The notes: generated by a model not told the origin, from the letters alone. A stretch of DNA of 64,000 nt from G963665925 sp963678925 (GCA_963678925.1 OY787533.1:1736001-1800000), one strand, 5' to 3'; shown: positions 15,637-24,891, numbered from the stretch's first letter. A program made the numbers and translations.

Positions 15637-17613
15637 CTAAAATCTGAGTGCACCAAAGGTCTGTTTTTCTCTTGTGAAAGGCAGGTCACCTTTTAGAGCT
15701 GTAATCACTGCTGCAAGCTCTTCTGGCGACATAAGCTGCGCTTCAATGCGGAGCATATCAACGTTCATTGTCCGTATGGTCTTTAAAATCGGCAGGAGGT
15801 TGAGGGTATGTGTGGTCAGCAAATGCGTCTTTCCAAACTGATCCCTGTAAATTTCGTAGATGCCCGCTTCATTACTAAGCCTGCATACATCGCCTGCTGT
15901 GCCTTGAGCCTTGAAAAAGTCATGGTCAAAGTACATGCTTGTCAGCCTGCCATAGACGATCAGCTCAAGTCCACAGGGTTCCTTTGCCAGTGATTCAGCT
16001 CTATTTTGAACCGCATCTTTTCCAGAGACTTCCGTTAAAGCCCCCAGCTGGGCGGCATTCATTTCAATGGAAGCTGTGACTGTATCCAGGCCATGCTCGG
16101 CATACCACTGCTGTGATGCACTGTTGTAAACATTGAGAGAATAATCTCCAGCCAGTGGCCACCGCCTATAGGCTTCCGTGGCTTCTGTGGTTTTTGAAAC
16201 TTCTAGGGCTTCTTCCCCTTCTAAAACGCCACTGCTTTTCTGAACCGCATTTTCACACTGGGCCAGCACACCCATTTGTGTTACAAGAATACCGTCCACA
16301 AGGCCTTGGAAGTGCTTTAGGTCCTCAGCAAACTGGGCGGCTTGGGCCTCATCCATCATACGCGGACTTGTCACATAGATTTCCTGATGTGCACTCATTT
16401 TATTTTTTACCGCTTGAACCTGGCTTACAGTAAACGGCTGGTTTGGCGCATATACATCCCCCGCCAGATAAATCCGGTCTACACCAAGCGCAATGGCTGT
16501 TTCAGCCTGACTGAGCGTCTGTACTTTAACTGATATTTTCTGACTGTCTACTGGACCGTGACTATACTTGCTCAGGGCATTCTCTATATTCAGTTGGTCC
16601 GATTCATCGATTTCCTTTTCAGGGGTCGGCGTTGAAAACATCTTGCCTGTCGAGTAGAACTTTCCAGTGCCCTCATGACGGGTGTTGAGGTTTTGCTTGC
16701 CTGGGTTTCCGAAGGCATAGCCAACAGAAAGGTCCCGTTTTTTCGTATTTTCAATCTGTGCATAGCCGGTACTGCTATCGTAGCCAACTGGATTTTCTAT
16801 ATAGGTATCCAGCGCCTCGCCATAAAGATTCACAAGCTCTGTGATGAAGCCCTTTTCACGCATACGCCCTTCGATTTTAAAGGTGTTCACGCCCGCCTCA
16901 AGCATTTCAGGCAAGTGTCTATACAGCGACAGGTCCTTGACTGCCAGCGGAAATGCCCGCTCTTCTTGTTCAGAATCACTTCCCGTGTTGAACCACCACC
17001 TGCATGGCTTGAGGCACCTCCCCCTGTTGCTGGACATACCAAAAAGCAGCGAGGAGTAATAGCATTGAGATCCGTGGGTAATGCACATATCTCCGTGGGT
17101 AAAATACTCAAGTTCGACCTGGGTATTTTCGCTGAGGCGCCTGACTGCCTCAAGGGACATCTCCCGTGACAGCACCACCCGTGTCACCCCTTCTTTTTCA
17201 AGGAGGCGAATCATATCCAGGTTATGTACATTCATCATGACAGACGCATGCAGTTCAAGGCCCAGTCCCATTTCTTTGACAAGCTGTAGGACTGCCATAT
17301 CCTGCACAATCAGGGCGTCGGGTTTCACTTTTTCATCTAAAAATCGCAAATAGGCTTTAAGCTGATCGAGCTGGTCTTCCTCAATCAGATTGTTGACGGT
17401 TATGTATATTTTCTTCCTATTTTCATGTGCCAGATCTGAAGCACGTATGAGTTCGTCGTCAGTGAAGTTGAAGCCCTTTCTGATCATGCGCATGTTAAAG
17501 GCTTGCCCACCCAGATAAATGGCATCACATTTTGACGTCACAACACTTTCAAATATTTCAAAATTACCCGCTGGTGCAAGTAATTCTATGTTCTTCCCTT
17601 TATAATTTCTCAT
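15637..17613 (-). CDS. U32-family (peptidase-like) protein
   Basis: 658 residues. The U32 core is in the first ~290 residues (ELLAPAGNFEIFESVV, CDAIYLGGQAFNMR, FTHGDMCITHGSQCYYSS, RGRCLKPCRW, FKIEGRMR), with a long C-terminal part as in RlhA-type members. The clustered cysteines in MCITHGSQCYYSS and RCLKPCRW probably hold an iron-sulfur cluster. Despite the peptidase name, several U32 proteins (UbiU/UbiV, RlhA, TrhP) act in oxygen-independent hydroxylation of quinone rings or RNA. Its place in a UbiD/UbiA/UbiX operon makes a quinone-related role attractive but unproven. GAGGAG lies before the ATG. Confidence 0.85.
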   Translation of the reverse strand: MRNYKGKNIELLAPAGNFEIFESVVTSKCDAIYLGGQAFNMRMIRKGFNFTDDELIRASDLAHENRKKIYITVNNLIEEDQLDQLKAYLRFLDEKVKPDALIVQDMAVLQLVKEMGLGLELHASVMMNVHNLDMIRLLEKEGVTRVVLSREMSLEAVRRLSENTQVELEYFTHGDMCITHGSQCYYSSLLFGMSSNRGRCLKPCRWWFNTGSDSEQEERAFPLAVKDLSLYRHLPEMLEAGVNTFKIEGRMREKGFITELVNLYGEALDTYIENPVGYDSSTGYAQIENTKKRDLSVGYAFGNPGKQNLNTRHEGTGKFYSTGKMFSTPTPEKEIDESDQLNIENALSKYSHGPVDSQKISVKVQTLSQAETAIALGVDRIYLAGDVYAPNQPFTVSQVQAVKNKMSAHQEIYVTSPRMMDEAQAAQFAEDLKHFQGLVDGILVTQMGVLAQCENAVQKSSGVLEGEEALEVSKTTEATEAYRRWPLAGDYSLNVYNSASQQWYAEHGLDTVTASIEMNAAQLGALTEVSGKDAVQNRAESLAKEPCGLELIVYGRLTSMYFDHDFFKAQGTAGDVCRLSNEAGIYEIYRDQFGKTHLLTTHTLNLLPILKTIRTMNVDMLRIEAQLMSPEELAAVITALKGDLPFTREKQTFGALRF

Positions 17614-17662
17614 GACTGCTCCTCTTGCGTGTACATCTTATAGTCAATTTTGTGCATCGATT

Positions 17663-18412
17663 TCATTCATTCCACGGACAGAGCCTGCGCTGAGCTTCAT
17701 CAATCAGTCCAAACAGCAGACTGCCCATCAGGCTGATTGCGACAATTCCTGAAAACATGCCTGTATAGTCCATCTTCAGCCAGTTGTCCATAATGTAAAA
17801 TCCAATACCCAGGGTCGTTGCATAGTTCTCACTGAAAAAGAGTACCGACAGACCTGTACCAATACTGAGTCTTAAAGCTGTGAAAAGCGCCGGTAAGATA
17901 GCTGGAATAATCAAATGTCTGTAAACCTGACTTGTACTTGGATTTAGAGATTGCATGGCCAGGAAATGGGCATGTGGAATGCTCTTTACCGCGTCCCGAA
18001 TCGACAGAACCGTTTGAAAAAAGAGAATGAGAACGACAAGTACGACCTTGGAGCCATCGCCTATTCCAAAAACCAGTATCAAAAGCGGTAAAAATGCGAT
18101 TTTAGGCACCGGGTAAAATGTATAGAAAAGTGGAGACAGGTATTTGTCTAGGCGCAGTGACCGGCCCAGCAGTATGCCCACCGAACTTCCAAGAGCCATG
18201 GTTATGAGTATTGCTGTAAGGATTCTTGCAAGACTCACAAGGAGGTGTTTTAAAATTACTGGCCATCTTTGCGCCATATACAGAAGTGTCTCGACTGGTG
18301 ATGGAATATACCTCACATTGAGCGTCGAAATCAAAAGCCACACAACAAATATGACCGTTACGCTATAGAGATAGGGGTGTTTTCGCACGATCAGCACCCG
18401 CCCTTCATACAT
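17663..18412 (-). CDS. ABC transporter permease, NitT/TauT type
   Basis: 249 residues with about six membrane spans and the inner-membrane EAA-like loop around SIPHAHFLAMQSLNPSTSQVYRHLIIPAILPALFTALRL. It resembles SsuC/TauC/ThiX permeases for small sulfonates, nitrate or pyrimidines. It overlaps the ATPase gene upstream by 22 bp, implying coupled translation. The matching substrate-binding lipoprotein is probably the divergent gene at 22630. Confidence 0.85.
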   Translation of the reverse strand: MYEGRVLIVRKHPYLYSVTVIFVVWLLISTLNVRYIPSPVETLLYMAQRWPVILKHLLVSLARILTAILITMALGSSVGILLGRSLRLDKYLSPLFYTFYPVPKIAFLPLLILVFGIGDGSKVVLVVLILFFQTVLSIRDAVKSIPHAHFLAMQSLNPSTSQVYRHLIIPAILPALFTALRLSIGTGLSVLFFSENYATTLGIGFYIMDNWLKMDYTGMFSGIVAISLMGSLLFGLIDEAQRRLCPWNE

Positions 18413-19164
18413 TTTCTAATTTTAATGCACGTCTCATAAAAAAGACCTTGCTCACGTCCGTCTTGAAGGTCATAGCACGGATTGTCAAAGACCCTTACAA
18501 GTTCTCCGCTTGAGCTGAGTACCAGGACCTGATGCGCAAGAAACACGGCTTCCTCAATATTATGGGTGACGAGAAAGAGCGTTTTTCCACTCTCTTGAAT
18601 CAGTTTTTTGAGATCTTCCTGAAGCTGCTCCCGTGTGATGGTATCGACAGAAGAAAAGGGTTCATCCATCACGATAAGGTCTGGTGTGGACACAAGCGCT
18701 CTTGCGATTGCGACCCGCTGTTTCTGACCCCCGCTGAGCGCATGGGGATAACGGGTCATAAGACCTTCTATGCCGACCTGCTTCAATACGGCTTCTACCC
18801 TGGATTTGGTGTCTTCTTTTTCATTTTCAGGATTTTTCTTTTCAGACTTTTTCTCATTTACAGACTGAGTCGACCTGCTTTTAAGAATCAATGGCAGAGC
18901 CGTATTGTCATAAACCGTCTTCCATGGAAAAAGACCGTAGTCCTGAAGCACCGTCGAAACAGAGTACCGTCCGCTATTCACACAAGCGCCCGAAGTCACC
19001 GCCGTCTTGGGAAGAAGACTGGAAATGCTGTAAACCAGGGTGGTCTTTCCACATCCCGAGGGTCCCACCACCGCATAGGTTTTGCCGGGTTCAATGTTGA
19101 AATTGAAGTCTTTTAGAACTCTAGTGTCGCCATAAGCAACGGAATAGTCCTTAAATTGAATCAT
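18391..19164 (-). CDS. ABC transporter ATP-binding protein, NitT/TauT type
   Basis: About 257 residues. Walker A is GPSGCGKTT, the Q-loop is LQDYGLFPWK, the signature is LSGGQKQR and Walker B is DLIVMDEP, followed by the switch histidine in LVTHNIEEA. A lysine/glutamate-rich insert (around SVNEKKSEKKNPENEKEDTK) between the Q-loop and signature is longer than usual. A GTG at 19173 is an alternative start; neither has a strong ribosome site, but both overlap the end of ubiX, consistent with coupling. It energises the permease at 17663. Confidence 0.87.
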   Translation of the reverse strand: MIQFKDYSVAYGDTRVLKDFNFNIEPGKTYAVVGPSGCGKTTLVYSISSLLPKTAVTSGACVNSGRYSVSTVLQDYGLFPWKTVYDNTALPLILKSRSTQSVNEKKSEKKNPENEKEDTKSRVEAVLKQVGIEGLMTRYPHALSGGQKQRVAIARALVSTPDLIVMDEPFSSVDTITREQLQEDLKKLIQESGKTLFLVTHNIEEAVFLAHQVLVLSSSGELVRVFDNPCYDLQDGREQGLFYETCIKIRKCMKGGC

Positions 19165-19741
19165 ATGGATCACACCATTCTTCGTGTAGCTTGTTTTCTA
19201 TGCCAAGCAGTCTGATGATTCTGCCCACAGATAAAAGTGTACTCTCCTCCAAGGTCTTTGGCTTATGATAGAAAGGCGGCACTGGCGGCATAATCAGAAC
19301 GCCGGTTCTTGAAAGCTTGAGCATATTTTCTAAATGAATGCTTGAAAGAGGGGTTTCCCGTATGACCATGACGAGCTTGCGTTGTTCCTTGATTGCCACA
19401 TCACAAACCCGTGTCAGCAGAGTATCTGAGCTGCCCTGGGCAACCCTGGACAGGGTCCCGACACTGCTGGGGATGATTACCGTCGCGTCAACCGAATAAG
19501 ACCCGCTCGCCAGTCTGGAAAACATATTTTCGTTGTCATGCAGGATGATTCTTCCCTGCTTGCTTTTCAGAGACTCTATCCACGGCTGTATCGCCATTTC
19601 CAGCTCAAAGGGAAAGACCTTCTCACCCTGCTTTGAAAATATGACATGCACCTCGTGACCCAAATCAAGCAAACTCTCGATGGCACACTTGGCGAGCACA
19701 CTTCCGCTTGCCCCTGTAATACCCACTACAACTCTTTTCAT
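19151..19741 (-). CDS. ubiX: UbiX-like flavin prenyltransferase
   Basis: 196 residues. It opens with VVVGITGASGSVLAKCAIE, the flavin-binding start of the UbiX/Pad1 family, and has the PSSVGTLSRVAQGSSDTLLTRVCDVAIKE region and the C-terminal VLIMPPVPPFYHKPKTLEE motif. UbiX prenylates FMN to make the cofactor needed by UbiD decarboxylases, and the UbiD gene is two genes upstream in the same operon. TAGGAG precedes the ATG. Confidence 0.92.
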   Translation of the reverse strand: MKRVVVGITGASGSVLAKCAIESLLDLGHEVHVIFSKQGEKVFPFELEMAIQPWIESLKSKQGRIILHDNENMFSRLASGSYSVDATVIIPSSVGTLSRVAQGSSDTLLTRVCDVAIKEQRKLVMVIRETPLSSIHLENMLKLSRTGVLIMPPVPPFYHKPKTLEESTLLSVGRIIRLLGIENKLHEEWCDPYDSI

Positions 19742-19750
19742 TTTTTACTC

Positions 19751-20620
19751 CTATATAAACATATCGATTGTTGAAGTTATCAGTAAAAGCACGGATATGA
19801 CCTGATTGATATGATAAGACGCAATGTTCATTTTAAAGCGGTTTTCAGGATCGACCATAAGGTGCTCGACAGTCAGAAGACCCCCACTCAAAATCACACC
19901 CACCAAATAGAAATTGCCCCAGGCTGTGAAAAAATAAAGGCCCAGAAGAATCAGCCACATGATGAAATGCAAGGCCCGGGCAATCATGAGCGCGCCGCGG
20001 TATCCGAATCTGGCCGGGATTGAAAATAGACCCACTTGCCTGTCAAAGTCAATATCCTGTGTGCCGTAAATAATATCAAATCCGGCTACCCAAAAGGTCA
20101 CAACCGCAGCAATGGCTATGGGTTCAATCTCAAAAGCGCCACGCACCGCAAGCCACGCGCCTACAGGTGCACCTGCACAGGTTACCCCTAAAATCACATG
20201 GCACAGCCAGGTGAACCGCTTGGTGTAGGAGTAAAGCGTAAACAGGACCAGGGCCACAGGAGACAGATAAAAGCACAGGGTGTTGATGTTATAGGCCCCG
20301 TAGACAAATAGGACATAGCAAAGCGCCGTAATCATCAGAGCTTCCTTCTTATTTACAATGCCTGCTGGAATATGGCGTGTGCTTGTTCTGGGGTTTTTTG
20401 CATCATACTCTGCATCCACATACCGATTAAGCGCATTCGCCCCGTTTCTGCCTGCGAAAAGGCATAGGAGAATCCAGAAAATCAGCTTTGTATCTGGAAG
20501 GCCATCTGCCGCAAGCATCATGGCCATCAACGCAAAGGGCAAGGAAAAGAGGGTGTGTGAAAACATGACCAGCGCACCATAGGTATTGAGCTTATTTCTT
20601 ATTTTAGTCACGAATTCCAT
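19751..20620 (-). CDS. UbiA-family membrane prenyltransferase (MqnP-like)
   Basis: 289 residues with about eight to nine membrane spans. Both aspartate-rich prenyl-diphosphate sites are present: NALNRYVDAEYDAKNPRT and FDIIYGTQDIDFDRQVG. It would attach a polyprenyl chain to an aromatic carboxylate. Together with UbiD and UbiX homologues it matches the last steps of the futalosine menaquinone route (MqnP/MqnL/MqnM), although 4-hydroxybenzoate-type substrates are not excluded. Its start lies inside the end of the UbiD gene, with GGTGGG as ribosome site. Confidence 0.87.
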   Translation of the reverse strand: MEFVTKIRNKLNTYGALVMFSHTLFSLPFALMAMMLAADGLPDTKLIFWILLCLFAGRNGANALNRYVDAEYDAKNPRTSTRHIPAGIVNKKEALMITALCYVLFVYGAYNINTLCFYLSPVALVLFTLYSYTKRFTWLCHVILGVTCAGAPVGAWLAVRGAFEIEPIAIAAVVTFWVAGFDIIYGTQDIDFDRQVGLFSIPARFGYRGALMIARALHFIMWLILLGLYFFTAWGNFYLVGVILSGGLLTVEHLMVDPENRFKMNIASYHINQVISVLLLITSTIDMFI

Positions 20621-22394
20621 AGGTTGCCCACCTCTTATCGACCTGCGCCTTCATCTCCTCGGTCATGACAATGTCGTCCGGCCAAGGGCGCATGAGTCCG
20701 TCTTCCTCGCCTTTTTTCGTTGCATCTATACCGACAAAAAGAACGCCGTTGTCGCGCATCTCAATAATCATATCCCGCTGGGGATCAATGTTGTTGAATA
20801 TTTTCCAGGAGACTGTCGAGAGACACGCCGTATCAATCCAGTCATCTACAAGCACAAGAAAACGCAGATTTTCTTCCGTATTCATTTTCCCACGCATGTA
20901 ATCCTTCGCGCGGTTCTTACCGTCTTTAACAAAGTTCTCTATTCTAACAAGACTGTCTATCTTAACAAAATTCTCTGTTGAAGTATGAGCCCCTTTAAAT
21001 GCGCCCATAATTTCTTCATTTGATATATCAAAGCCTTGTCTTTTCGCTTCTAGTGGCAAACCTGTCGTTGCGTCAATACCCAGTCTAAACCCTTGAAACG
21101 GCCTGTTTGAGGCATGATCCAGCGCATCGAGCGGCCCCTCTGTAATTGTATAACATGATGTTGAAGTTGCATTCCTCGTGATTTCCTTCACAACAGCCTT
21201 GTAGTCATGGACATCGACTGATGCGTCTACCACCACAATCATTTTCGTGTACATCATCTGACCAAGACCCCAAAGCGCATACATGAGCTTGTTGGGCTGC
21301 ATGGGATAGGCCTTGTTGATGGATACAATCACGCAATTATGAAAGACACCTTCCAGTGGAAAATCAATATCCACAATCTCAGGCACCTGAATTTTCATAA
21401 GTGGCAGGAAGATACGCTCAGTAGCCTTGCCCAGGTAGCAGTCCTCCATAGGCGGTTTCCCCACAATGGTCGTCGGATAAATTGGATTTTTCTTGCGGGT
21501 GATTTTTTCAAGATGGAAGACAGGGTAGTCGTCTTCCAGGGAATAATACCCCGTATGGTCACCGAATGGCCCTTCACGTCTGAGTTCATTCAGGTCAACA
21601 TAGCCTTCAAGTACGAACTCCGCATGGGCAGGCACCTTGATGTCTGATGTGACACACTTGACCATTTCAATCGGACGCTTTTTCAAGTATCCGGCAAAAA
21701 TCATCTCATCCACCATTTTAGGCAGAGGGGCCGTAGCGGCATATATGGTCGCCGGATCACAACCAAGGGCTACTGCAACGGGCATTCTTTTACCGATTCT
21801 ACGGTAATTCTCATAGATTTCCTTGCCATCCTTATGCAAATGCCAGTGCATGCCTGTCGTCTTCTTGTCATAGACCTGCAGCCTGTACATGCCAACATTT
21901 TGCTGTCCGGTTATGGGGTCTTTGGTAAACACGAGGGGCAGGGTTATGTAGCGTCCGCCGTCCTGCGGCCATGCTTTGATAATCGGAAGGGTATCGAGAT
22001 TGGGCTCTTCAATGACCTCCTGACAGGGTGCATGCTTTACCGTTCTTGGAAAAATAAAGGGCAGGGGTGCTAGCTTGGGAATGGATTTCAACTTTCCCCA
22101 AATGGTTGCGTAGGCGCTCAGGTTCATGTAGTCTTCAATTTCAGCAGCAATTTCATCCAGGTGGTCTACGCCAAGCCCCAGATTCAACCTTTCATAAGTC
22201 CCCATCGCATTGATAACCAGGGGATAATCGGACCCCTTTACATTATTGAAAACCAGTGCCCGACCGTATTTTTTTGACACCCGGTCTGCTATTTCAGTTA
22301 TTTCAAGTATGGGATCCACTTCAGCATCTATCGTGTCGAGCAGATCCCGCTTTTTCAGTTCATCCAGATACCCTGGCAAGTCTTTGAAAATCAT
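20604..22394 (-). CDS. UbiD-family decarboxylase (MqnL-like)
   Basis: 596 residues from the ATG at 22394, which has GGAGG 5 nt upstream; the longer frame from 22412 does not. It is a prenylated-FMN-dependent (de)carboxylase. Family features are FGDHTGYYSLEDDYPVFHLEKI, PIYPTTIVGKPPMED and the DVHDYKAVVKEITRNA region. It probably decarboxylates a prenylated aromatic acid made by the adjacent UbiA homologue. It is the first gene of a seven-gene operon. Length fits the long UbiD/MqnL group. Confidence 0.88.
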   Translation of the reverse strand: MIFKDLPGYLDELKKRDLLDTIDAEVDPILEITEIADRVSKKYGRALVFNNVKGSDYPLVINAMGTYERLNLGLGVDHLDEIAAEIEDYMNLSAYATIWGKLKSIPKLAPLPFIFPRTVKHAPCQEVIEEPNLDTLPIIKAWPQDGGRYITLPLVFTKDPITGQQNVGMYRLQVYDKKTTGMHWHLHKDGKEIYENYRRIGKRMPVAVALGCDPATIYAATAPLPKMVDEMIFAGYLKKRPIEMVKCVTSDIKVPAHAEFVLEGYVDLNELRREGPFGDHTGYYSLEDDYPVFHLEKITRKKNPIYPTTIVGKPPMEDCYLGKATERIFLPLMKIQVPEIVDIDFPLEGVFHNCVIVSINKAYPMQPNKLMYALWGLGQMMYTKMIVVVDASVDVHDYKAVVKEITRNATSTSCYTITEGPLDALDHASNRPFQGFRLGIDATTGLPLEAKRQGFDISNEEIMGAFKGAHTSTENFVKIDSLVRIENFVKDGKNRAKDYMRGKMNTEENLRFLVLVDDWIDTACLSTVSWKIFNNIDPQRDMIIEMRDNGVLFVGIDATKKGEEDGLMRPWPDDIVMTEEMKAQVDKRWATYGIRD

Positions 22395-22464
22395 AGATCC
22401 TCCATCCTTCACATTTCATTTGTTCAGTATTATGAATCCCTTAGAAAAAGGGGGTCGGTTTTAA

Positions 22465-22482
22465 ATGATAATTTTTTATCAT
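22465..22482. promoter_or_regulatory. ATGATAA inverted repeat in the divergent ubiD/SBP gap
   Basis: ATGATAA-TTTT-TTATCAT is a perfect 7-bp inverted repeat between the divergent ubiD operon and the substrate-binding protein gene. It could be an operator (a MarR gene lies 1.2 kb away) or a simple AT-rich hairpin. The rest of the 235-bp gap is AT-rich and promoter-like. Confidence 0.3.
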
Positions 22483-22629
22483 ACAATAATAATATAGTAG
22501 TTTTTGGTCATGATAAAGTTTCAAAACCCCTTAAGGGAACTTACTTAATGAACTTAATTCGATAAAAACCCATGATGCCCTGTAAATGTTATAATATCTG
22601 AGTAGATTTTCATAAAAAAGGAGTTTGAC

Positions 22630-23550
22630 ATGAAGAAGAATTTAAGTCTATTTCTAGTACTTGTATTGGTATTAAGCATACTCTCAGGCTGCAAGCAGCA
22701 GGAACCTGAAAAACTGACCCTTGGCGTTATGGCCGATGTGGGCGCCGTGCCTTTCATCATGGCTGAGGAGCAGGGTTTCTTTGAAAAACAGGGTCTCGAT
22801 GTGGAAATCCAGGTCTTCAGAAGTGCGCTGGATCGCGACGCCGCACTACAAACAGGCGCACTGGATGGTGCCATGGCCGACATGCTGACCATTTTCTTTT
22901 ATGAGCAGTCTGGCTTTGACGTGAAAATGACCTCGGAAACCTATGGCGATTACATTATGGTTTCCGCACCCGAAATGGCTACCGAAGCCTTCCTAGGTAC
23001 TGATCCCATTCAGATTGGACTTTCCTCAAATACGGTTATTGATTTTGCCACAGAACAGATTGCTTCCAGTCTTGACTTTGACAACAGACTTGAAAAAGTG
23101 GCCATCCCTCAGATGCCTGTTCGCCTTCAGCTTCTCAGCTCCGGCGAACTCACAGGTGCCACCCTGCCTGACCCGCTTGCGTCGGCGGCCATGCTCAGCG
23201 GTACTCGCATTGGCGCAACCTCAGACATGGGGCTCTACCCGGGTATTTTCATCATGAACGCCAGCGTACTTGAGGAAAAGGCAGATGCCGTTTCAAAAAT
23301 GTACGCTGCCTATAACGAAGCCGTTGATTATCTGAACACAACAGATATGGAAACCTTCTTCCCTGTTCTGGAAGCCCAGCTCGGTTTCCCAGAGGCCCTA
23401 AAGGCTACCTATGTCATGCCCGTTTACGAGAAGGCTGCCCTACCAGATGAGTATACCTTCGATGTGACCCAGTCCTGGATGCAAGACAAGGCACTCATTG
23501 CAGAGACATCTGGTTTTGAAGCCCTCACCGACTCACGCTTTATTGAGTAA
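22630..23550 (+). CDS. Substrate-binding lipoprotein, NMT1/ThiY-like
   Basis: 306 residues. A signal peptide with lipobox LSGC places the lipidated Cys at 21. The body starts KLTLGVMADVGAVPFIMAEEQGFFEKQGLDVEI, typical of NitT/TauT/ThiY/NMT1 binding proteins. AAGGAG precedes the ATG. It is divergent from the ubiD operon, which contains a permease and ATPase but no binding protein, so it probably feeds that transporter. The ligand could be an aromatic quinone precursor or a thiamine-type pyrimidine; sequence alone does not decide. Confidence 0.87.
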   Translation: MKKNLSLFLVLVLVLSILSGCKQQEPEKLTLGVMADVGAVPFIMAEEQGFFEKQGLDVEIQVFRSALDRDAALQTGALDGAMADMLTIFFYEQSGFDVKMTSETYGDYIMVSAPEMATEAFLGTDPIQIGLSSNTVIDFATEQIASSLDFDNRLEKVAIPQMPVRLQLLSSGELTGATLPDPLASAAMLSGTRIGATSDMGLYPGIFIMNASVLEEKADAVSKMYAAYNEAVDYLNTTDMETFFPVLEAQLGFPEALKATYVMPVYEKAALPDEYTFDVTQSWMQDKALIAETSGFEALTDSRFIE

Positions 23551-23572
23551 TCTGCATATAATAAACACGAAA

Positions 23573-23618
23573 GCACCTTACACTCCGCATGTTTCTACTT
23601 CAGCGGAAGGTAAGGTGC
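23573..23618 (+). terminator. Terminator after the substrate-binding protein gene
   Basis: GCACCTTAC/GTAAGGTGC with an inner TCCGC/GCGGA stem is followed by ATTTTTTTA. It also sits at the end of the convergent MarR gene. Confidence 0.85.
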
Positions 23619-23637
23619 ATTTTTTTATGGGTGCATA

Positions 23638-24099
23638 TTATTTATTTTCATTCAGTGCATCTGTCAATTTCATCAGAGATCTGACCGTCGTTTCATATTC
23701 TTCTTCCGTCAGCACCTGACGGATTTTCATATCAAAGGCATCAATGACCTTCCATGCATCCTCACCGAGTTTTGTACATTTCTCCGTTGCAGAAATCCTG
23801 CGAATTCTTGCATCCGTAGGGTCCGTATTTCTCACAACCAGACCTTTTTTAATCAGGACATTGATCATGGTGGTCAGTGAAGAGGGTTTCACGTTCACAA
23901 AATCATGAATTTCTTTCTGCGTGAGTTCGCCGTATCTCCAGATCCAGTTCAGGACTTTGAACTGCGAATAGGTAATTCCTATTTTTTCGAACTCCTTATC
24001 AAAAATTGTTCTTTCAATTTTGTAAAGAGAATCGATATAGTAGCCCATTTTTGTTTTGGACAAATCTTTGCCGAGTTGTTCTTTGAAATTATTCTGCAT
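23638..24099 (-). CDS. MarR-family regulator
   Basis: 153 residues with a MarR winged helix: YSQFKVLNWIWRYGELTQKEI, VKPSSLTTMINVLIKKGLV and the wing RNTDPTDARIRRI. The ribosome site is weak (AGTGAGC). It converges on the lipoprotein gene and is divergent from a transporter remnant at 24178-24363, which may be what it once controlled. The ligand is unknown. Confidence 0.87.
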   Translation of the reverse strand: MQNNFKEQLGKDLSKTKMGYYIDSLYKIERTIFDKEFEKIGITYSQFKVLNWIWRYGELTQKEIHDFVNVKPSSLTTMINVLIKKGLVVRNTDPTDARIRRISATEKCTKLGEDAWKVIDAFDMKIRQVLTEEEYETTVRSLMKLTDALNENK

Positions 24100-24177
24100 A
24101 AGATATCAGCTCACTTCTATAGAGTATAATCACTTTCTTATTCATTATAATATCATAGCTTTTTAAGCTTTAATACA

Positions 24178-24363
24178 CCCAGCATTTTCAGTACCGCCTT
24201 TGTCATCATTTCATACTTTGGTGGTCAACTTCAATTCGGTCGCATGGTGGGCATTGTCTATCCATCAACGGGCTACATGGGCATCCTGCTCTTTGCGGGC
24301 ATGATCTACACCAAATACTTCAAGTCCGCAAACACAAGCAAATCACAAAAGGACGCGGCGTAA
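24178..24363 (+). pseudogene. C-terminal remnant of a membrane transporter
   Basis: The frame ending TAA at 24361 encodes about 60 residues (SIFSTAFVIISYFGGQ, then GRMVGIVYPSTGYMGILLFA and a basic tail YFKSANTSKSQKDAA). This looks like the last two spans of a multi-span transporter, with YkvI-like flavour. There is no start codon or ribosome site, and the frame closes at 24148-24150, so the body of the gene is gone. A proper terminator still follows. The rest of the 24100-24459 gap holds nothing else. Confidence 0.55.
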
Positions 24364-24370
24364 AAAACAA

Positions 24371-24394
24371 AAATCCCCAGAAATCTGGGGATTT
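24371..24394 (+). terminator. Terminator of the transporter remnant
   Basis: AAATCCCCAG-AAAT-CTGGGGATTT is a perfect stem followed by T-rich sequence, 8 bp after the remnant stop codon. Confidence 0.8.
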
Positions 24395-24459
24395 TCTTAA
24401 TTTTCCAGGCCAACCTGTCGATACTCTATATAGATGCAGACGTATGGAAAGGAGTTCTT

Positions 24460-24810
24460 ATGAGAATTAGCTCAAACATGATTCAAAGCTCGCAGAACCG
24501 CATGTACGCAAGCGATGTGTACCAAAAGCACATCAAAGACGACGAGGACAATGACTCAACCGCTTCAGAAACAGGCACTGAATACGCCTTGACTGACAAT
24601 ACCATTCTTGTACAAAATGAAGATACATATTCAATAGAACTGATTGGTGATTCCGATGAGAGAACCCTGCTTCAGGAAATCGCCATGGATTCAGACTACG
24701 GGCAGCAGCTCAAACAGCTTGTTGACCGGACAGAAAAGGAAACTGAAGAAACAGAGTTCACGCGCCTGAACACATCAATAAAGGCCATGAACTTATCGGA
24801 CTATATTTAG
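24460..24810 (+). CDS. Hypothetical acidic protein
   Basis: 116 residues, not recognised. It is polar and acidic, rich in Asp, Glu, Ser and Thr (KDDEDNDSTASETGTE), with no membrane span or signal peptide. The C-terminal half could form a helix (YGQQLKQLVDRTEKETEETE). AAGGAG lies 5 nt before the ATG and a clean terminator follows, so it is probably a real single-gene unit. The start MRISSNMIQSSQNRMY is reminiscent of short proteins linked to surface structures, but that is not evidence of function. Confidence 0.6.
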   Translation: MRISSNMIQSSQNRMYASDVYQKHIKDDEDNDSTASETGTEYALTDNTILVQNEDTYSIELIGDSDERTLLQEIAMDSDYGQQLKQLVDRTEKETEETEFTRLNTSIKAMNLSDYI

Positions 24811-24829
24811 AAAACGCTATGAAAGGAAT

Positions 24830-24862
24830 GGCGCGCCCTCAATCCAGTATTGAAGGCGCGCC
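24830..24862. terminator. Strong GC-rich terminator
   Basis: GGCGCGCC-C-TCAAT pairs with ATTGA-A-GGCGCGCC, followed by TTTT. It ends the 24460 gene and can serve the convergent MoaD-like gene on the other strand. Confidence 0.85.
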
Positions 24863-24891
24863 TTTTAATGTGCATATATATTAACGATAAA

